37,470 nucleotides of DNA from Candidatus Fonsibacter lacus (GCA_009921245.1 RFXW01000003.1:1-37470); one strand, 5' to 3'; positions 8,877 through 21,037 are shown, counted from the stretch's first letter. Notes: generated from the letters alone by a model not told the origin. Program-made: numbers and translations.

Positions 8877-9416
8877 TCAATTCTTAAAGGGAAAACGAAA
8901 GCCCGCCAAGAGCGCCTTGCACTCCTCGTCGGTCTTTGCGGTGGTTGTGATGCTGATGTTGAGTCCGCGCAAGGTGTCGACCTTGTCGTACTCGATTTCT
9001 GGAAAGATGATTTGCTCTTTCACGCCTACGTTGTAGTTGCCGCGACCATCAAAGGCCCGCCCTGAAATGCCGCGAAAGTCACGCACCCGCGGCAAGGCCA
9101 CGGTGATGAAACGGTCTAGGAATTCGTACATCCGCACGCCACGCAATGTCACCATGCAACCAATGGGCTGCTGCTCGCGAATTTTGAAGCCTGCAATGGC
9201 CTTACGCGCCTTGGTAATAACCGGCTTTTGGCCGGCGATTTTGGTGAGATCGGCGACCGCGTGGTCCATGACCTTTTTGTCTGCCACGGCCTCACCCACA
9301 CCCATGTTGAGCGTGATTTTGGTAATACGCGGCACCTGCATGGGCGAGCCGTAGCCAAATTTGGTCATCAGCTCGGGGGCCACCGCTTCTCGGTAATGCT
9401 GCATCAATCGCGCCAT
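8877..9416 (-). CDS. rplE: 50S ribosomal protein L5
   Basis: L5 carries 5S rRNA into the large subunit and contacts P-site tRNA. Two ATGs are possible. The first (9422) overlaps the rplX stop and is one base from the AAGGTGG ribosome site. The second gives the family start [12 protein letters not shown] at good spacing and is preferred, making 179 residues. Conserved blocks include [33 protein letters not shown] and [18 protein letters not shown]. Confidence 0.98.
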   Translation of the reverse strand: MARLMQHYREAVAPELMTKFGYGSPMQVPRITKITLNMGVGEAVADKKVMDHAVADLTKIAGQKPVITKARKAIAGFKIREQQPIGCMVTLRGVRMYEFLDRFITVALPRVRDFRGISGRAFDGRGNYNVGVKEQIIFPEIEYDKVDTLRGLNISITTTAKTDEECKALLAGFRFPFKN

Positions 9417-9418
9417 GA

Positions 9419-9739
9419 TCATGCCACCTTAATTTCTTCGCCGCTGGACTTGAATACACGCGTCCGCTTGCCGTTTTCTGCTTGCTTAATCGCTACCCGA
9501 TCAGCCTTGCCCGTGGCGGGGTTGTAAATCGCCACGTTGGACTGGTGAATCGGCGCCGACTGCTGCACGATGCCGCCAGTGATACCCTTCATGGGGTTGG
9601 GCTTGACGTGCTTTTTCACCGTCTGCACGCCGTCAACCAGCAAGCGCTCGGCATCCAAGCGCTGAGCCACTCGCCCACGTTTGCCTTTGTCGCGGCCGGC
9701 CACCACAATCACTTCGTCGCCTTTGCGTAGTTTGTTCAT
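9419..9739 (-). CDS. rplX: 50S ribosomal protein L24
   Basis: L24 starts large-subunit assembly at the 5' end of 23S rRNA. The correct ATG gives [20 protein letters not shown], a KOW motif, and a 106-residue protein. The longer track ORF includes non-conserved leader sequence. The stop overlaps the first candidate rplE ATG (ATGA). It follows rplN by 10 nt. Confidence 0.98.
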   Translation of the reverse strand: MNKLRKGDEVIVVAGRDKGKRGRVAQRLDAERLLVDGVQTVKKHVKPNPMKGITGGIVQQSAPIHQSNVAIYNPATGKADRVAIKQAENGKRTRVFKSSGEEIKVA

Positions 9740-9749
9740 AACCGACCCC

Positions 9750-10118
9750 TTAGAGCACTTCGGGCGCAAGCGAGACGATTTTCATGAATCGCTCGGTGCG
9801 CAATTCGCGCGTGACTGGCCCAAAAATACGGGTTCCGATGGGCTCGAGTTTGGCGTTGAGCAAAACCGCGGCGTTGCCATCGAACTTAATCAGCGCACCA
9901 TCGGCGCGACGCACGCCCTTGGCGGTGCGCACCACCACGGCGTTGTAGACCTCGCCTTTTTTAACCCGGCCACGCGGCGCGGCTTCTTTGACGCTTACCT
10001 TGATGATGTCACCCACAGAGGCATAGCGACGCTTGGAGCCGCCCAATACCTTGATGCACATCACGGATTTCGCGCCCGTGTTGTCGGCGACGTTAAGTCG
10101 CGATTGCGTTTGTATCAT
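9750..10118 (-). CDS. rplN: 50S ribosomal protein L14
   Basis: L14 forms intersubunit bridges and binds the silencing factor RsfS. The true start gives [20 protein letters not shown] and a standard 122 residues. The upstream in-frame extension in the track is leader sequence. It is the first gene of this operon: rpmC and rpsQ, which usually precede it, are replaced by divergent proC. This break coincides with the boundary between the E. coli S10 and spc operons. Confidence 0.99.
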   Translation of the reverse strand: MIQTQSRLNVADNTGAKSVMCIKVLGGSKRRYASVGDIIKVSVKEAAPRGRVKKGEVYNAVVVRTAKGVRRADGALIKFDGNAAVLLNAKLEPIGTRIFGPVTRELRTERFMKIVSLAPEVL

Positions 10119-10309
10119 GTTGTTGTCCCAACTTGAACCACCCGTGGGCCACGCCCCTAGGCAATCAGTCTTGGGCCTGTCGCAAGCCAAGGGCTTACGC
10201 TTAGGCTGACATTTGCTTGCTGCCACCGCCCGCTTAACCCCAAAGCCAAGCTTGCCACTGCACCAAACAAAAACCGTGTCTCCCTGCTTCAAGAAGCAAA
10301 GAGCCAGCT

Positions 10310-10338
10310 ATTATGGCACAGTTTTATTTGCCTTGCAA
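10310..10338 (-). promoter_or_regulatory. Candidate sigma70 promoter of the rplN operon
   Basis: TTGCAA (four of six) and CATAAT (five of six) are separated by exactly 17 nt on the minus strand. Initiation near 10302 would give a leader of about 184 nt before rplN. The early leader contains the palindrome GCTTCTTGAAGC (10286-10297). The element sits in the short region between rplN and divergent proC. Confidence 0.6.
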
Positions 10339-10367
10339 GGCACTCGCTCTGAATGAAGGATTCACGC

Positions 10368-11207
10368 ATGACCGCACCCGCCGGCGGGCCAGCCGCCAGA
10401 CCCAACGTGCCTCGATTGGTATTCATCGGCGGCGGCAACATGGCCAGCGCCATCGCCCAGGGGTTGCTGCGCGCCGGTTGGCCGCCGTCGTTCTTATGGG
10501 TGGTCGAGCCCGATGCCGCCGCCCGGGCGCGCTGGGCCGAGTGGGGCGTGATTGCATTGGCCGAGGCCGACGCCTCGTTGAGCCAAGCACAGGTGGCACT
10601 TTGGGCGGTTAAGCCGCAGGTGATGCCCGAGGCCACCGCCCGCGCCGGTCGACATGTGCCGCAAGCGTTGCACATCAGCGTGGCCGCTGGGGTAACCACC
10701 GCCAGTCTGCAGCAATGGTTGCATAGCGACCAGGTGGTGCGCGCCATGCCCAATACGCCCGCGCTGATTGGCCAGGGCATCAGCGGCGTATACGCCTGTC
10801 CGGCGGTCAGTCAGTCGCAACGCGAGTGGGTGCAGCACATTCTGCAGCCCACAGGTGAAATGGTTTGGATTGAAAGTGAAGACTTACTTGATGCGGTCAC
10901 GGCGGTGTCGGGTTCCGGCCCAGCCTACGCTTTTTATTTAATCGAAGCCATGGCCGAGGCCGGCACCCGCTTGGGGCTGCCGGGGCAGGTGGCGCAACGC
11001 TTGGCCACCGCCACGGTGGCGGGTGCTGGCGCGCTGGCACTGGCCAGCGAGGAATCCGCGCCCACGTTGCGTGCACGGGTCACGTCCAAGGGGGGCACCA
11101 CGCACGCGGCCATTACCAGTATGGAGGCCGACGGGGTGGGCCAGGCCCTGCGCAAGGCGGTGGCCGCGGCGCATGCGCGCGCCCAGGAACTGGGCCGGGC
11201 CGGTTAA
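10368..11207 (+). CDS. proC: Pyrroline-5-carboxylate reductase
   Basis: ProC performs the last step of proline synthesis, reducing pyrroline-5-carboxylate with NAD(P)H. The N-terminal Rossmann motif is [16 protein letters not shown], the middle holds [14 protein letters not shown], and the C-terminal family signature is [13 protein letters not shown] with [17 protein letters not shown] lies nine bases before the second ATG, so this start (279 residues) is preferred over the upstream ATG at 10353. It is divergent from the ribosomal operon. Its TAA overlaps the ubiA stop in the palindrome TTAA. Confidence 0.97.
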   Translation: MTAPAGGPAARPNVPRLVFIGGGNMASAIAQGLLRAGWPPSFLWVVEPDAAARARWAEWGVIALAEADASLSQAQVALWAVKPQVMPEATARAGRHVPQALHISVAAGVTTASLQQWLHSDQVVRAMPNTPALIGQGISGVYACPAVSQSQREWVQHILQPTGEMVWIESEDLLDAVTAVSGSGPAYAFYLIEAMAEAGTRLGLPGQVAQRLATATVAGAGALALASEESAPTLRARVTSKGGTTHAAITSMEADGVGQALRKAVAAAHARAQELGRAG

Positions 11208-12103
11208 GCCCCGCGGCTGGCCACCACCGCCAGCCACATGGTCATGCCCAACCAGTGATTAAGGCCAAAGGCGCGAAAACACGCGTCGCGTTCACGGGTG
11301 CGAATGTGCCGCAACAACCACACCACCTGCAGCGCCGCCAACGCCACAGCCAACTGGCTCAAGGGCGTGCGCAACAAATCCAACAGCCAAACCCAACTTA
11401 CGCCGTAAACCACGTAGCAAACGCCAATAAAACGCACCTCATAACGCCCCAAGGTGAGCGCGGCGGTGTGTATGCCTAGGCGTATGTCATCGTCGCGATC
11501 CACCATGGCGTAGGCGGTGTCGTAAGCCAAAACCCAGGCCAAATTACCCGCCAACATGGCCCACGCCAACCACGGCAGGACAAACTCACCCCCCACGGCG
11601 GCAAACGCCATGGGAATGCCAAAGCTAAAGGCCACGCCCAGCACGGCTTGCGGCAAACGCACCCAGCGCTTGGCGTAGGGGTACAACAACGCCAACACCA
11701 AAGCCACCACCGACCAGGCCACCGCCGCGGGCGTGGTGCCAAGCACCAGGGCAAAGGCCAGCAGCGCCAGCAGCGCACCCACCAACAGGGCCTCGCGCGG
11801 GGCCACTTGCCCGGTGGTAACCGGCCGCTGCGCGGTACGTTTGACGTGCCGGTCGATGTCGCGATCGGCGACATCATTCACGCAGCAGCCCGCGCTGCGC
11901 ATCAGTACCGTGCCGGCGGTGAACACCAGCACCAGGTACCAGCCCGGCCAGCCGTCGGCGGCCACCCAAAGCGCCGACAAGGTTGGCCAAAGCAGCAGCA
12001 ACCACCCGGCGGGGCGGCGCCAGCGGATCAGCTCAAGGTAGCGCGCCAGCCGAGCCCGCACGCTCAGTGCCCACCCGCCCAACGCACGCCCGATAGGCCG
12101 CAT
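11204..12103 (-). CDS. ubiA: 4-hydroxybenzoate polyprenyltransferase
   Basis: UbiA is a multispanning membrane enzyme attaching the polyprenyl chain to 4-hydroxybenzoate in ubiquinone synthesis. The first aspartate motif, [19 protein letters not shown], lies near residues 72-90, and the second, [13 protein letters not shown], near 195-207; both bind magnesium diphosphate. The remainder is hydrophobic helices. The listed ATG overlaps the oxyR end by 40 nt. A GTG at 12061, directly after the oxyR stop, is a plausible shorter start ([14 protein letters not shown]). Confidence 0.95.
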   Translation of the reverse strand: MRPIGRALGGWALSVRARLARYLELIRWRRPAGWLLLLWPTLSALWVAADGWPGWYLVLVFTAGTVLMRSAGCCVNDVADRDIDRHVKRTAQRPVTTGQVAPREALLVGALLALLAFALVLGTTPAAVAWSVVALVLALLYPYAKRWVRLPQAVLGVAFSFGIPMAFAAVGGEFVLPWLAWAMLAGNLAWVLAYDTAYAMVDRDDDIRLGIHTAALTLGRYEVRFIGVCYVVYGVSWVWLLDLLRTPLSQLAVALAALQVVWLLRHIRTRERDACFRAFGLNHWLGMTMWLAVVASRGA

Positions 12104-13026
12104 GTGCGCAGCGCACGAATCAGGGCCTCAATCGCTTCCACACGGGTGTAACTGCGTCGCCACGCCAACACCACCCGCCGCTGCGGATTGACATCGCTAA
12201 ACGGCAGGTAGCGCACGTAATGGGCGTCGCTCCACGGCGGGGCGTCGGGGCTGGGGTAGAGGGCGGCGTCGGGCACGCTCAAACGCGGCACCACCGTGAC
12301 CCCCATGCCGGCGGCCACCATGTGCTTAATGGTTTCCAACGACGAGCCTTCAAAGTTTCGTCTCACGCCATCTTCGTCTGAGGCAAACCGGGCAAATTCT
12401 GGGCAAACTTCAAGCACATGGTCGCGAAAACAGTGTCCGTTGCCCAATAAAAAAACAGTTTCGGTGCGCAACATATCCACGGTCACGGCCTGGTGCTTGG
12501 CCAGCGGATGGCGCAACGGGACAGCCGCCAAAAAAGGTTCGTCGTACAGGGCGCGGGTGGCAAACTGCTGCTCGGGTAACGGTTCGGCCAGCAACGCGCA
12601 ATCGATTTCGCCGGCGCGCAGTTGATCGAGCAAGCGGTTGGTGTAGTTCTCTTGCAATACCAGCGGCATGCTGGGCACTTGGGCAATGACTTCGCGCACC
12701 AGCGCGGGCAGCACATACGGCGCAATGGTGTAGATGACCCCCAGGCGCAGCGGCCCTTGCAGCGGGTCTTTGCCACGCTGCGCGATTTCGCGCACCACCC
12801 GAGCCTGCTCCAGCACCACTTGCGCTTGACGCACGATGGCCTCGCCCACGGGCGTCAGCACCACGTCGCTGGCGCGGCGCTCAAAAATGGGCACCTCAAG
12901 CTCAGCCTCGAGTTTTTTAATCGCCACCGACAGCGTGGGCTGCGAGACCATGCAAGCCTCGGCGGCGCGGCCAAAATGCAACTCGCGCGCGGTGGCCACG
13001 ATGTATTTAAGTTCGGTCAACGTCAT
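12064..13026 (-). CDS. oxyR: Hydrogen peroxide-responsive LysR-type regulator OxyR
   Basis: The protein starts [20 protein letters not shown] (320 residues) with a typical LysR helix-turn-helix, [20 protein letters not shown]. The redox pair falls exactly on E. coli numbering: C199 in GNGHCFRD and C208 in VLEVCPEF. It is therefore a true OxyR, switching by disulfide formation to induce peroxide defence. The track start is eight codons too long. It lies 30 nt downstream of recG and just upstream of ubiA on the same strand. The recG-oxyR pairing is common in Burkholderiales. Confidence 0.95.
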   Translation of the reverse strand: MTLTELKYIVATARELHFGRAAEACMVSQPTLSVAIKKLEAELEVPIFERRASDVVLTPVGEAIVRQAQVVLEQARVVREIAQRGKDPLQGPLRLGVIYTIAPYVLPALVREVIAQVPSMPLVLQENYTNRLLDQLRAGEIDCALLAEPLPEQQFATRALYDEPFLAAVPLRHPLAKHQAVTVDMLRTETVFLLGNGHCFRDHVLEVCPEFARFASDEDGVRRNFEGSSLETIKHMVAAGMGVTVVPRLSVPDAALYPSPDAPPWSDAHYVRYLPFSDVNPQRRVVLAWRRSYTRVEAIEALIRALRTCGLSGVRWAGGH

Positions 13027-13056
13027 GCCCGTATTGTGCCGCGCGCCCAAGGCGGG

Positions 13057-15186
13057 TTACGCATCAAGGTAACCTGCGCGGGCGCCCAACCAACGCTGCA
13101 CATGCTGCAGCGCCAGCCCCGGGTGCTCAGCCAACAGCCAGTCGGCTTGTTCGCTCGCCCATTGGGCCAGGGCATCATCGGCCGCGGCGTCGGCAAAGCG
13201 CAGCATGCCGGTGCCGCTTTGGCGTGAACCCAGCAATTCACCCGGGCCGCGCAAGCGTAAATCGGTTTGCGCCAACACAAAGCCGTCTTGGGTTTGCGCC
13301 ATGGCCTGCAGCCGGGCCCGCGCCACCTCGCCCAAGGGCGGCTCAAACAACAGCACACAAACCGAGGCCGCGCTGCCGCGCCCCACCCGGCCTCGCAACT
13401 GGTGCAGCTGGCTTAGGCCAAAGCGTTCGGCGTGCTCAATCACCATCAGCGAGGCGTTGGGCACGTCAACCCCCACCTCGATCACCGTCGTGCTAACCAA
13501 GACCTGCAACTTGGCCGCCACAAAGGCGTCCATGACCGCTTTTTTTTCTGCCGCCGATTGCCGCCCGTGTAACAAGCCCACCACGCCCGAAGGCTCGGTG
13601 CCTTCTGTTGCGGGCGCGTCTGCCGCCGGCGCCAATGCCAGCGTGAGTTCATCAAACACCTGGGTGGCATGGCGCAGGTCCAAGGCCTCGCTTTCTTCAA
13701 TCAACGGACACACCCAGTAGGCTTGTCGTCCCGCTTGCAATTGCTCGCGCAAGCGGCTCATCAACTCGCCGCGCCGCCGCGCATCAATCACTTTGGTGAG
13801 TATCGGCGTGCGGCCCGGTGGCAGGGCGTCGATGGTGGAGATGTCCAGGTCGGACAGCAGGGTCATGGCCAGCGTTCGAGGTATGGGGGTGGCGGTCATC
13901 ATGAGCAAGTGCGGCTGCTGGCCATGCTCGTTTTTTTGTCTAAGGGTGAGGCGTTGCGCCACGCCAAACCGGTGCTGCTCGTCCACCACCACCAAGCCGA
14001 GCCGGGCAAATTGCACATCGTCTTGAATCAGGGCTTGGGTGCCCACCACCAATGCCGCTTGGCCGCTTTGTATGTGCGCTTGCATGCGCCGCCGCTCGGT
14101 TTTGTTTTGTGAGCCTGTAAGCCAGGCCACGGTTTGGCCACGGCTGTGCAGCAGCGGCTCGAGCCACTGCGCGAGTTTGACAAAGTGCTGGCGTGCCAAG
14201 ATTTCGGTTGGTGCCATCAATGCACACTGCGCGCCAGCCTCAATCGCAATGCACGCCGCCAAAGCGGCGACCACGGTCTTGCCGCACCCCACGTCGCCCT
14301 GCAACAACCGATGCATGGGCACATCGCGCGCCAAGTCGGCAGCAATTTCTTCGAGCACCCGGGCCTGGGCTGGGGTGAGCGCAAACGGCAAACGCTGCAA
14401 CAACGCCTGTGGTAAGCCTTTACCCGGGGTGGCGGGCAGGGCCAACGCTTGCTGGCTTTGACGCGCCGCGCGCGCGCGGCGTTGGGCAATCAGTTGCGCC
14501 AACATTTCTTCGGCTTTGAGCCGCTGCCACGCCGGGTGCTGGCGGCTTTGCAAGGCGTCGGTGGGCGCCTCGGGTGGCGGCTGGTGCAAGTAAGTTAGCG
14601 CGCGGCGCAGCGTCCATTGGGCGTCCAACCCAAGCGCCTGCCAGCAGCGCGGGGGCAAGATGTCCTCGAGCGCCGCTTGGCGTAGGCCGCTGGCCACGGC
14701 TTTGCGCAAATACGCCTGGGGCAGGCCTTGGGTGGTGGGGTATACCGGGGTCAGCGCATGGGCTAAAGGCTCACTGGCGTCACGCAAGGTGGGATGCACC
14801 ATCTCCAAGCCATGGGCGCTGCGCCGCAGCTCACCACGCACGCGCACGCGCCGGCCCACCGTCCATGCCTTTTGTTGGCTGGGGTAGAAGTTAAGAAAGC
14901 GCAAGGCGCAGCGTGTCTCGGCGTCGGTTACCCACAGCAGCCACTGGCGTCGACCACGAAACACCACGTCGCTGGCCACCACCTCGCCTTCGAACTGCAC
15001 CACCAACCCCAACGGCGCGTGCGCCAACGAGACCAACTGGGTTTCGTCCTCATACCTAAGCGGCACGTGCAAGGCCAGCTCGATGGGCTGCGTTAATCCC
15101 AAGCGGCGCAAGGCGCGCTGCGGCACACTTAATCGCGAGGCCTCAGGCGGCGACGGCTGGGCGGCAACGCGACGTGACGTGGGCAT
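13057..15186 (-). CDS. recG: ATP-dependent DNA helicase RecG
   Basis: RecG remodels stalled replication forks and branch-migrates Holliday junctions. This 709-residue protein has the N-terminal wedge/OB region (about 45-150), Walker A GDVGCGKT (about 297-304), the DEQH box VVVDEQHRFGV (about 400-410) and MMTATPIPRTLAMT (about 429-442). The C-terminal helicase half contains STTVIEVGVDVPNAS and HQLRGRVGRG. The length is normal. Divergent queA starts 31 nt away, so the promoters must overlap the 5' ends. Confidence 0.98.
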   Translation of the reverse strand: MPTSRRVAAQPSPPEASRLSVPQRALRRLGLTQPIELALHVPLRYEDETQLVSLAHAPLGLVVQFEGEVVASDVVFRGRRQWLLWVTDAETRCALRFLNFYPSQQKAWTVGRRVRVRGELRRSAHGLEMVHPTLRDASEPLAHALTPVYPTTQGLPQAYLRKAVASGLRQAALEDILPPRCWQALGLDAQWTLRRALTYLHQPPPEAPTDALQSRQHPAWQRLKAEEMLAQLIAQRRARAARQSQQALALPATPGKGLPQALLQRLPFALTPAQARVLEEIAADLARDVPMHRLLQGDVGCGKTVVAALAACIAIEAGAQCALMAPTEILARQHFVKLAQWLEPLLHSRGQTVAWLTGSQNKTERRRMQAHIQSGQAALVVGTQALIQDDVQFARLGLVVVDEQHRFGVAQRLTLRQKNEHGQQPHLLMMTATPIPRTLAMTLLSDLDISTIDALPPGRTPILTKVIDARRRGELMSRLREQLQAGRQAYWVCPLIEESEALDLRHATQVFDELTLALAPAADAPATEGTEPSGVVGLLHGRQSAAEKKAVMDAFVAAKLQVLVSTTVIEVGVDVPNASLMVIEHAERFGLSQLHQLRGRVGRGSAASVCVLLFEPPLGEVARARLQAMAQTQDGFVLAQTDLRLRGPGELLGSRQSGTGMLRFADAAADDALAQWASEQADWLLAEHPGLALQHVQRWLGARAGYLDA

Positions 15187-15217
15187 GGGACAATTGTGCC
15201 CTGCACCGAGACCGGCC

Positions 15218-17487
<2,270 letters not shown>

Positions 17488-17503
17488 AGCCGCTGCGCGG
17501 CGC

Positions 17504-18733
17504 TCAGTGAAACGCCAACAGCACGCCGGTGTAGCCGTACAGATGGCGATAACCGATTTCCCCCCCAGCAAAAAACCCCACCACAGGCACGTCGCCTAAG
17601 GCGTGGCGCACGATCTTCATTTCGGCGTGCGCCGCGCCAAAGTGCGGGCCACCCCGCCCGGCACAGCTGATGTACACCGCCCCGCGTACTTGACCGTGCG
17701 GGCCATTGGGGTCTTCAACCTCATCGCGCACCTCGGCGCACACCCGCATCAAGTCGGCCCGCGCCGCGGCCGCGTCGCGTCGACAAAAGTGCAAGGTGTC
17801 GCCCACCCAGGCGTGGTCGCCAATGGCCACGCCTCGGTTGGCCATGTCCAAACCCACCACGTGCCGCACACGGGTTTGCGCGCCAAACTGCCCGGCGCGA
17901 CGCGCCAACAACCCCTGCGCCCGCTCCATGGGGCTGGCGGTGGCTTGGCCCTCGTCGCGCGCCGACTCCAGGCCCACCAAGGTTTGGCGCAACGCCGCCA
18001 TGGTCTGCGCCGATTGGTTTAGATCAAGCCCCAAATCTTCGAGCAACACCCGCAGCGCTGGGCGATTGTCCAGCGACAACACCACGTTGCCGTGCACGGC
18101 GGTGACCTCGTGCGCTGGCCCCACCGGCGTGCAGCCTTGGGTCACGCGCGCCGTTAACGCCACGTCTTGCCCAAAACCAACGCCGGTTAAACCGCTCTCC
18201 CACACCGCTTGGTCGTCGTTGCCCGACACCGCCCATTGCAAGGCTTGATCGCGGCTGGAGAGCAAGCCGCCAAACACCACCCGCTGCGCGGTGCGATCGG
18301 CCAGTTCAGCAATCAGTCCATCCAAGTCGGGCGTGGCGCCGTCGGCGTGCACCAACGCCGTACACACCGTCGCATCGCCGCCGACCGGCGGCAGCGGCGC
18401 ACGCCCATGAAAGGTTTGTACCCCGGTTGGCGGCAGATCGCACAGCATCACCGCCAAAGCGGGCTCGTCCCAATATTCCACCTCGGTAGCCAAAATGCCC
18501 ACCCCGGTGGTGCCGGCCCAGTGGCCAACGTTGGGAAACGCCTCACGCAGGCCCGCAACCAGCGCCGGCGCGTCGCCGGCCAAGCGATCGCTTAGGTACA
18601 CCAAGCCCAGTGTGGGCGTGGGGCCGTGTTGCAGCCGGTGTTTGGGCAACACCAACTGCGCACGCAGCTGAGCCACCACCAAGGCCAACGCCATGTCCCA
18701 TTTGGGGTGGCCCGCGTGGGCGTGCACAAACAT
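17504..18733 (-). CDS. FIST N- and C-domain sensory protein
   Basis: FIST domains are predicted small-ligand sensor modules, often fused to signalling domains; none is fused here. The start MFVHAHAGHPKWDMAL places the gene 13 nt after phaM and gives 409 residues. The longer track ORF overlaps phaM. The N-terminal FIST domain (GLVYLSDRLAGDAPALVAGL, then WAGTTGVGIL) and the C-terminal domain (VYISCAGRGGPHFGAAHAEM, then VVGFFAGGEIG and YGYTGVLLAF) are recognisable. It is third in a crotonase-phaM-FIST unit. The ligand is unknown. Confidence 0.85.
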   Translation of the reverse strand: MFVHAHAGHPKWDMALALVVAQLRAQLVLPKHRLQHGPTPTLGLVYLSDRLAGDAPALVAGLREAFPNVGHWAGTTGVGILATEVEYWDEPALAVMLCDLPPTGVQTFHGRAPLPPVGGDATVCTALVHADGATPDLDGLIAELADRTAQRVVFGGLLSSRDQALQWAVSGNDDQAVWESGLTGVGFGQDVALTARVTQGCTPVGPAHEVTAVHGNVVLSLDNRPALRVLLEDLGLDLNQSAQTMAALRQTLVGLESARDEGQATASPMERAQGLLARRAGQFGAQTRVRHVVGLDMANRGVAIGDHAWVGDTLHFCRRDAAAARADLMRVCAEVRDEVEDPNGPHGQVRGAVYISCAGRGGPHFGAAHAEMKIVRHALGDVPVVGFFAGGEIGYRHLYGYTGVLLAFH

Positions 18734-18746
18734 GGGCGTGGTGCCG

Positions 18747-19118
18747 TCAGCGGCGGGGTCGCGGCTTGCGCGTGGCCTTGCCAGCGGCGCTGGGCGCGCT
18801 GGAGGCATCGGCCGCTGGCTGCATGCTTTGCAGCGTGGCCAAGGTCATTTTTTGAACTTCAAGGGTTTGAATGCTGGTGCCCAGCATCTTGGCGTTTTGC
18901 TCCAACCAAAACTGCACGGTGCGTAGGTCACGGATACGCTTGTCCAGCTCTTGCACGTCCATGGTCGGGGTTAGCCAGCTGCTCATGCCTGGCACACCGG
19001 CGGCACCGGCTGGGGCGGCTTGCTGCCAACTTTGTGCCGCTTGCTGCATGAGGTTTTGAAAAAAATCCCAGCTTGGTGCAAACCCACTGGGACCATTCGA
19101 AGATTGGGGGTCGGTCAT
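18747..19118 (-). CDS. phaM: PhaM-family polyhydroxyalkanoate granule regulatory protein
   Basis: PhaM in Ralstonia activates PHA synthase and attaches PHB granules to the nucleoid. The 123-residue protein has the family core WLTPTMDVQELDKRIRDLRT, then VQFWLEQNAKMLGTSIQTLE and VQKMTLATLQSMQ, and ends in a basic Lys/Arg tail (GKATRKPRPRR) comparable to the DNA-binding tail of PhaM. The ATG overlaps the TGA of the upstream crotonase gene by one base (TGATG), indicating translational coupling. The start is 3 nt inside the track ORF, which began with a GTG. Confidence 0.82.
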   Translation of the reverse strand: MTDPQSSNGPSGFAPSWDFFQNLMQQAAQSWQQAAPAGAAGVPGMSSWLTPTMDVQELDKRIRDLRTVQFWLEQNAKMLGTSIQTLEVQKMTLATLQSMQPAADASSAPSAAGKATRKPRPRR

Positions 19119-19954
19119 CACGAATCCTTATTTGCCGAGTTGGGGCCATGAAAATCCGGCGCGCGCCGGGCGCGCAACGAGGCCACGCCTTCGTGCACAT
19201 CGGGGCCAGCAAACCCCATGAACTCCAGCGCCAAACTGGCGTCAAAAGTTGGCCCGGCCATGCGCAGCCAATTGTTCAACGCGTATTTGGTCCAACGCAC
19301 CGCGGTGGCGCTGCCTTGTGCCAAACGATCGGCCAACTCGCGCGCCTTGGGCAGCAGTTCTTCATCGGGCACCGCCAACGACACCAAACCAATGCGTTCG
19401 GCCTCGCGCCCATCCACCGGTTCGCACAGCAGCAGGTGGTACTTGGCTTTGGCCATGCCGCACAGCAGCGGCCAAACAATAGCCGCGTGGTCGCCAGCGG
19501 CCACGCCGAGTCGCGTATGGCCGTCCACAATGCGCGCGCTTTGCGCCGCCACCGAAATGTCAGCCAGCAGCCCGGCCACCAAGCCCGCGCCCACAGCAGG
19601 GCCGTGGATGGCGCTTACCACCGGCTTGTCGCAGTTGATCAGGTTGTACACCAGGTCGCGCGCCTCTTGCCACACCTGCGATCGCACGGCGAAGTCTTGC
19701 GCCATGTCTTGCACCAGGGTGAGGTCGCCACCGCCCGAAAAACCCATGCCATCGCCGCGTAACAACACCGCGCGCACCTGCGGGTCACGCTGCGCATCAC
19801 GCCAAATTTCGCTTAATTCGCGGTGGCCCACGTGCCCGGCGGTGGGCAACTTGCCGTTGCCTCCGGCCACGTCGGCACGCATTTGCACATCCAGCACCGC
19901 GCCATCGGCACCGGTGTAGGCAATGCGAAGCGTTTGATAGGCGCTGTAATCCAT
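19118..19954 (-). CDS. Crotonase (enoyl-CoA hydratase/isomerase) family protein
   Basis: A 278-residue crotonase-fold protein. The oxyanion-hole regions are visible ([13 protein letters not shown] and [12 protein letters not shown]). The two glutamates of classical hydratases are absent: the positions fall at L in GAGLVAG and at H-T in DGHTRLG. An aspartate in [10 protein letters not shown] takes a nearby position. Its reaction is therefore uncertain, although it surely handles an acyl-CoA thioester. AGGAG precedes the ATG. It heads an operon with phaM and the FIST gene. Confidence 0.88.
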   Translation of the reverse strand: MDYSAYQTLRIAYTGADGAVLDVQMRADVAGGNGKLPTAGHVGHRELSEIWRDAQRDPQVRAVLLRGDGMGFSGGGDLTLVQDMAQDFAVRSQVWQEARDLVYNLINCDKPVVSAIHGPAVGAGLVAGLLADISVAAQSARIVDGHTRLGVAAGDHAAIVWPLLCGMAKAKYHLLLCEPVDGREAERIGLVSLAVPDEELLPKARELADRLAQGSATAVRWTKYALNNWLRMAGPTFDASLALEFMGFAGPDVHEGVASLRARRAPDFHGPNSANKDS

Positions 19955-20014
19955 AGCGGCTCCTAGTATGGCTGAAATCGTGCGCGCAATGGCTATCTGG
20001 CGCGGCGCGTGGGG

Positions 20015-21007
20015 TTACTCGCTGGGCTGCAGGGGCGCCACGGTTTGGTCAATGGCGCCAAACACGCTGTGGCCGTCAAGCCCTTTCATTTCAATGCGTA
20101 TGGTGTCGCCAAATTTCATGAAGTCGGTGCTGGCCTTGCCGTCTTCAATGGTCTCAATGGCGCGTCGCTCGGCAATGCAGCTGTACCCATTGGCCCAATC
20201 CTTGTTGCTCACCGTGCCACTGCCCACGATGCTCCCGGCACGCACGTTGCGCGTTTTGCAAATGTGCGCAATCAGTTGGCCAAAGTGAAACGTCATCTCA
20301 GGGCCGGCTTCGCACATGCCCACTTTGCGACCGTTCCACGTGCTTTGCATCACCAAGTGCACACGGCCATCGTGCCACGCGTCACCCAATTCGTCTGGGG
20401 TCACCGCCACGGGGCTGAAGGCTGTGGCGGGCTTGCCTTGGAAAAAGCCAAAACCCTTGGCCAGTTCGTCGGGAATCAGGCGGCGCAGCGACACGTCGTT
20501 GGCCAGCATCAACAGCCTTATCCCCTCAAGCGCTTGCTCGGGTGTGCTGGCCATGGGTACATCGCCGGTGACCACCGCCACCTCGGCCTCAAAGTCGATG
20601 CCGTGGTCTTCGGTGCGGCACACAATGGGATCACAAGGGCCCAAAAAATCGTCGCTGCCGCCTTGGTACATCAAGGGGTCGTGATAAAAACTCTCGGGCA
20701 CGGCGCTCTCGCGTGACCGCCTCACCAGCTCCACATGGTTGATGTATGCCGAGCCATCGGCCCATTGATAGGCCCGCGGCAGGGGCGCGGCGCACTGTTT
20801 GGGGTCAAAAGCAAAGGCGTGACGGGCTCGGCCGTGATTCAGGGTGGCGGACAAATCCTCGAGCTGAGGCGCCACAAAATTCCAGTCGTCCAACGCCTGC
20901 TGCAACGTGCCAGCCATGCCGGTGGCGTAGTGGGCCGTACTTAAATCGCGCGACACCACCACCAATTGCCCATCCCGCGAGCCGTCTTTATACGTTGCCA
21001 ATTTCAT
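20015..21007 (-). CDS. Fumarylacetoacetate hydrolase family protein
   Basis: The family cleaves or decarboxylates beta-diketo and hydroxy-oxo acids in aromatic-compound breakdown. The start MKLATYKDGSRDGQLVVVSR (330 residues) has GAGGT six bases upstream; the track start is four codons longer. The C-terminal catalytic domain shows the metal-ligand region IDFEAEVAVVTGDVP, then LLMLANDVSLR and GSGTVSNKDW. It is 60 nt from a divergent IclR regulator that probably controls it. The substrate cannot be assigned, but 4-fumarylacetoacetate in tyrosine breakdown is one option. Confidence 0.92.
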   Translation of the reverse strand: MKLATYKDGSRDGQLVVVSRDLSTAHYATGMAGTLQQALDDWNFVAPQLEDLSATLNHGRARHAFAFDPKQCAAPLPRAYQWADGSAYINHVELVRRSRESAVPESFYHDPLMYQGGSDDFLGPCDPIVCRTEDHGIDFEAEVAVVTGDVPMASTPEQALEGIRLLMLANDVSLRRLIPDELAKGFGFFQGKPATAFSPVAVTPDELGDAWHDGRVHLVMQSTWNGRKVGMCEAGPEMTFHFGQLIAHICKTRNVRAGSIVGSGTVSNKDWANGYSCIAERRAIETIEDGKASTDFMKFGDTIRIEMKGLDGHSVFGAIDQTVAPLQPSE

Positions 21008-21037
21008 GTTTGACCTCACCTGTTGGCAGGCGCGATT

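Noticed and set aside
10119-10292. 58-codon in-frame upstream extension of rplN
   Set aside because: L14 has a fixed start at MIQTQSRL; the extension begins with TTG, is not conserved in character and is better explained as leader.
17488-17503. GC-rich hairpin GCCGC-TGC-GCGGC around the tgt stop, considered as terminator
   Set aside because: The stem is short and no T-run follows on either strand.
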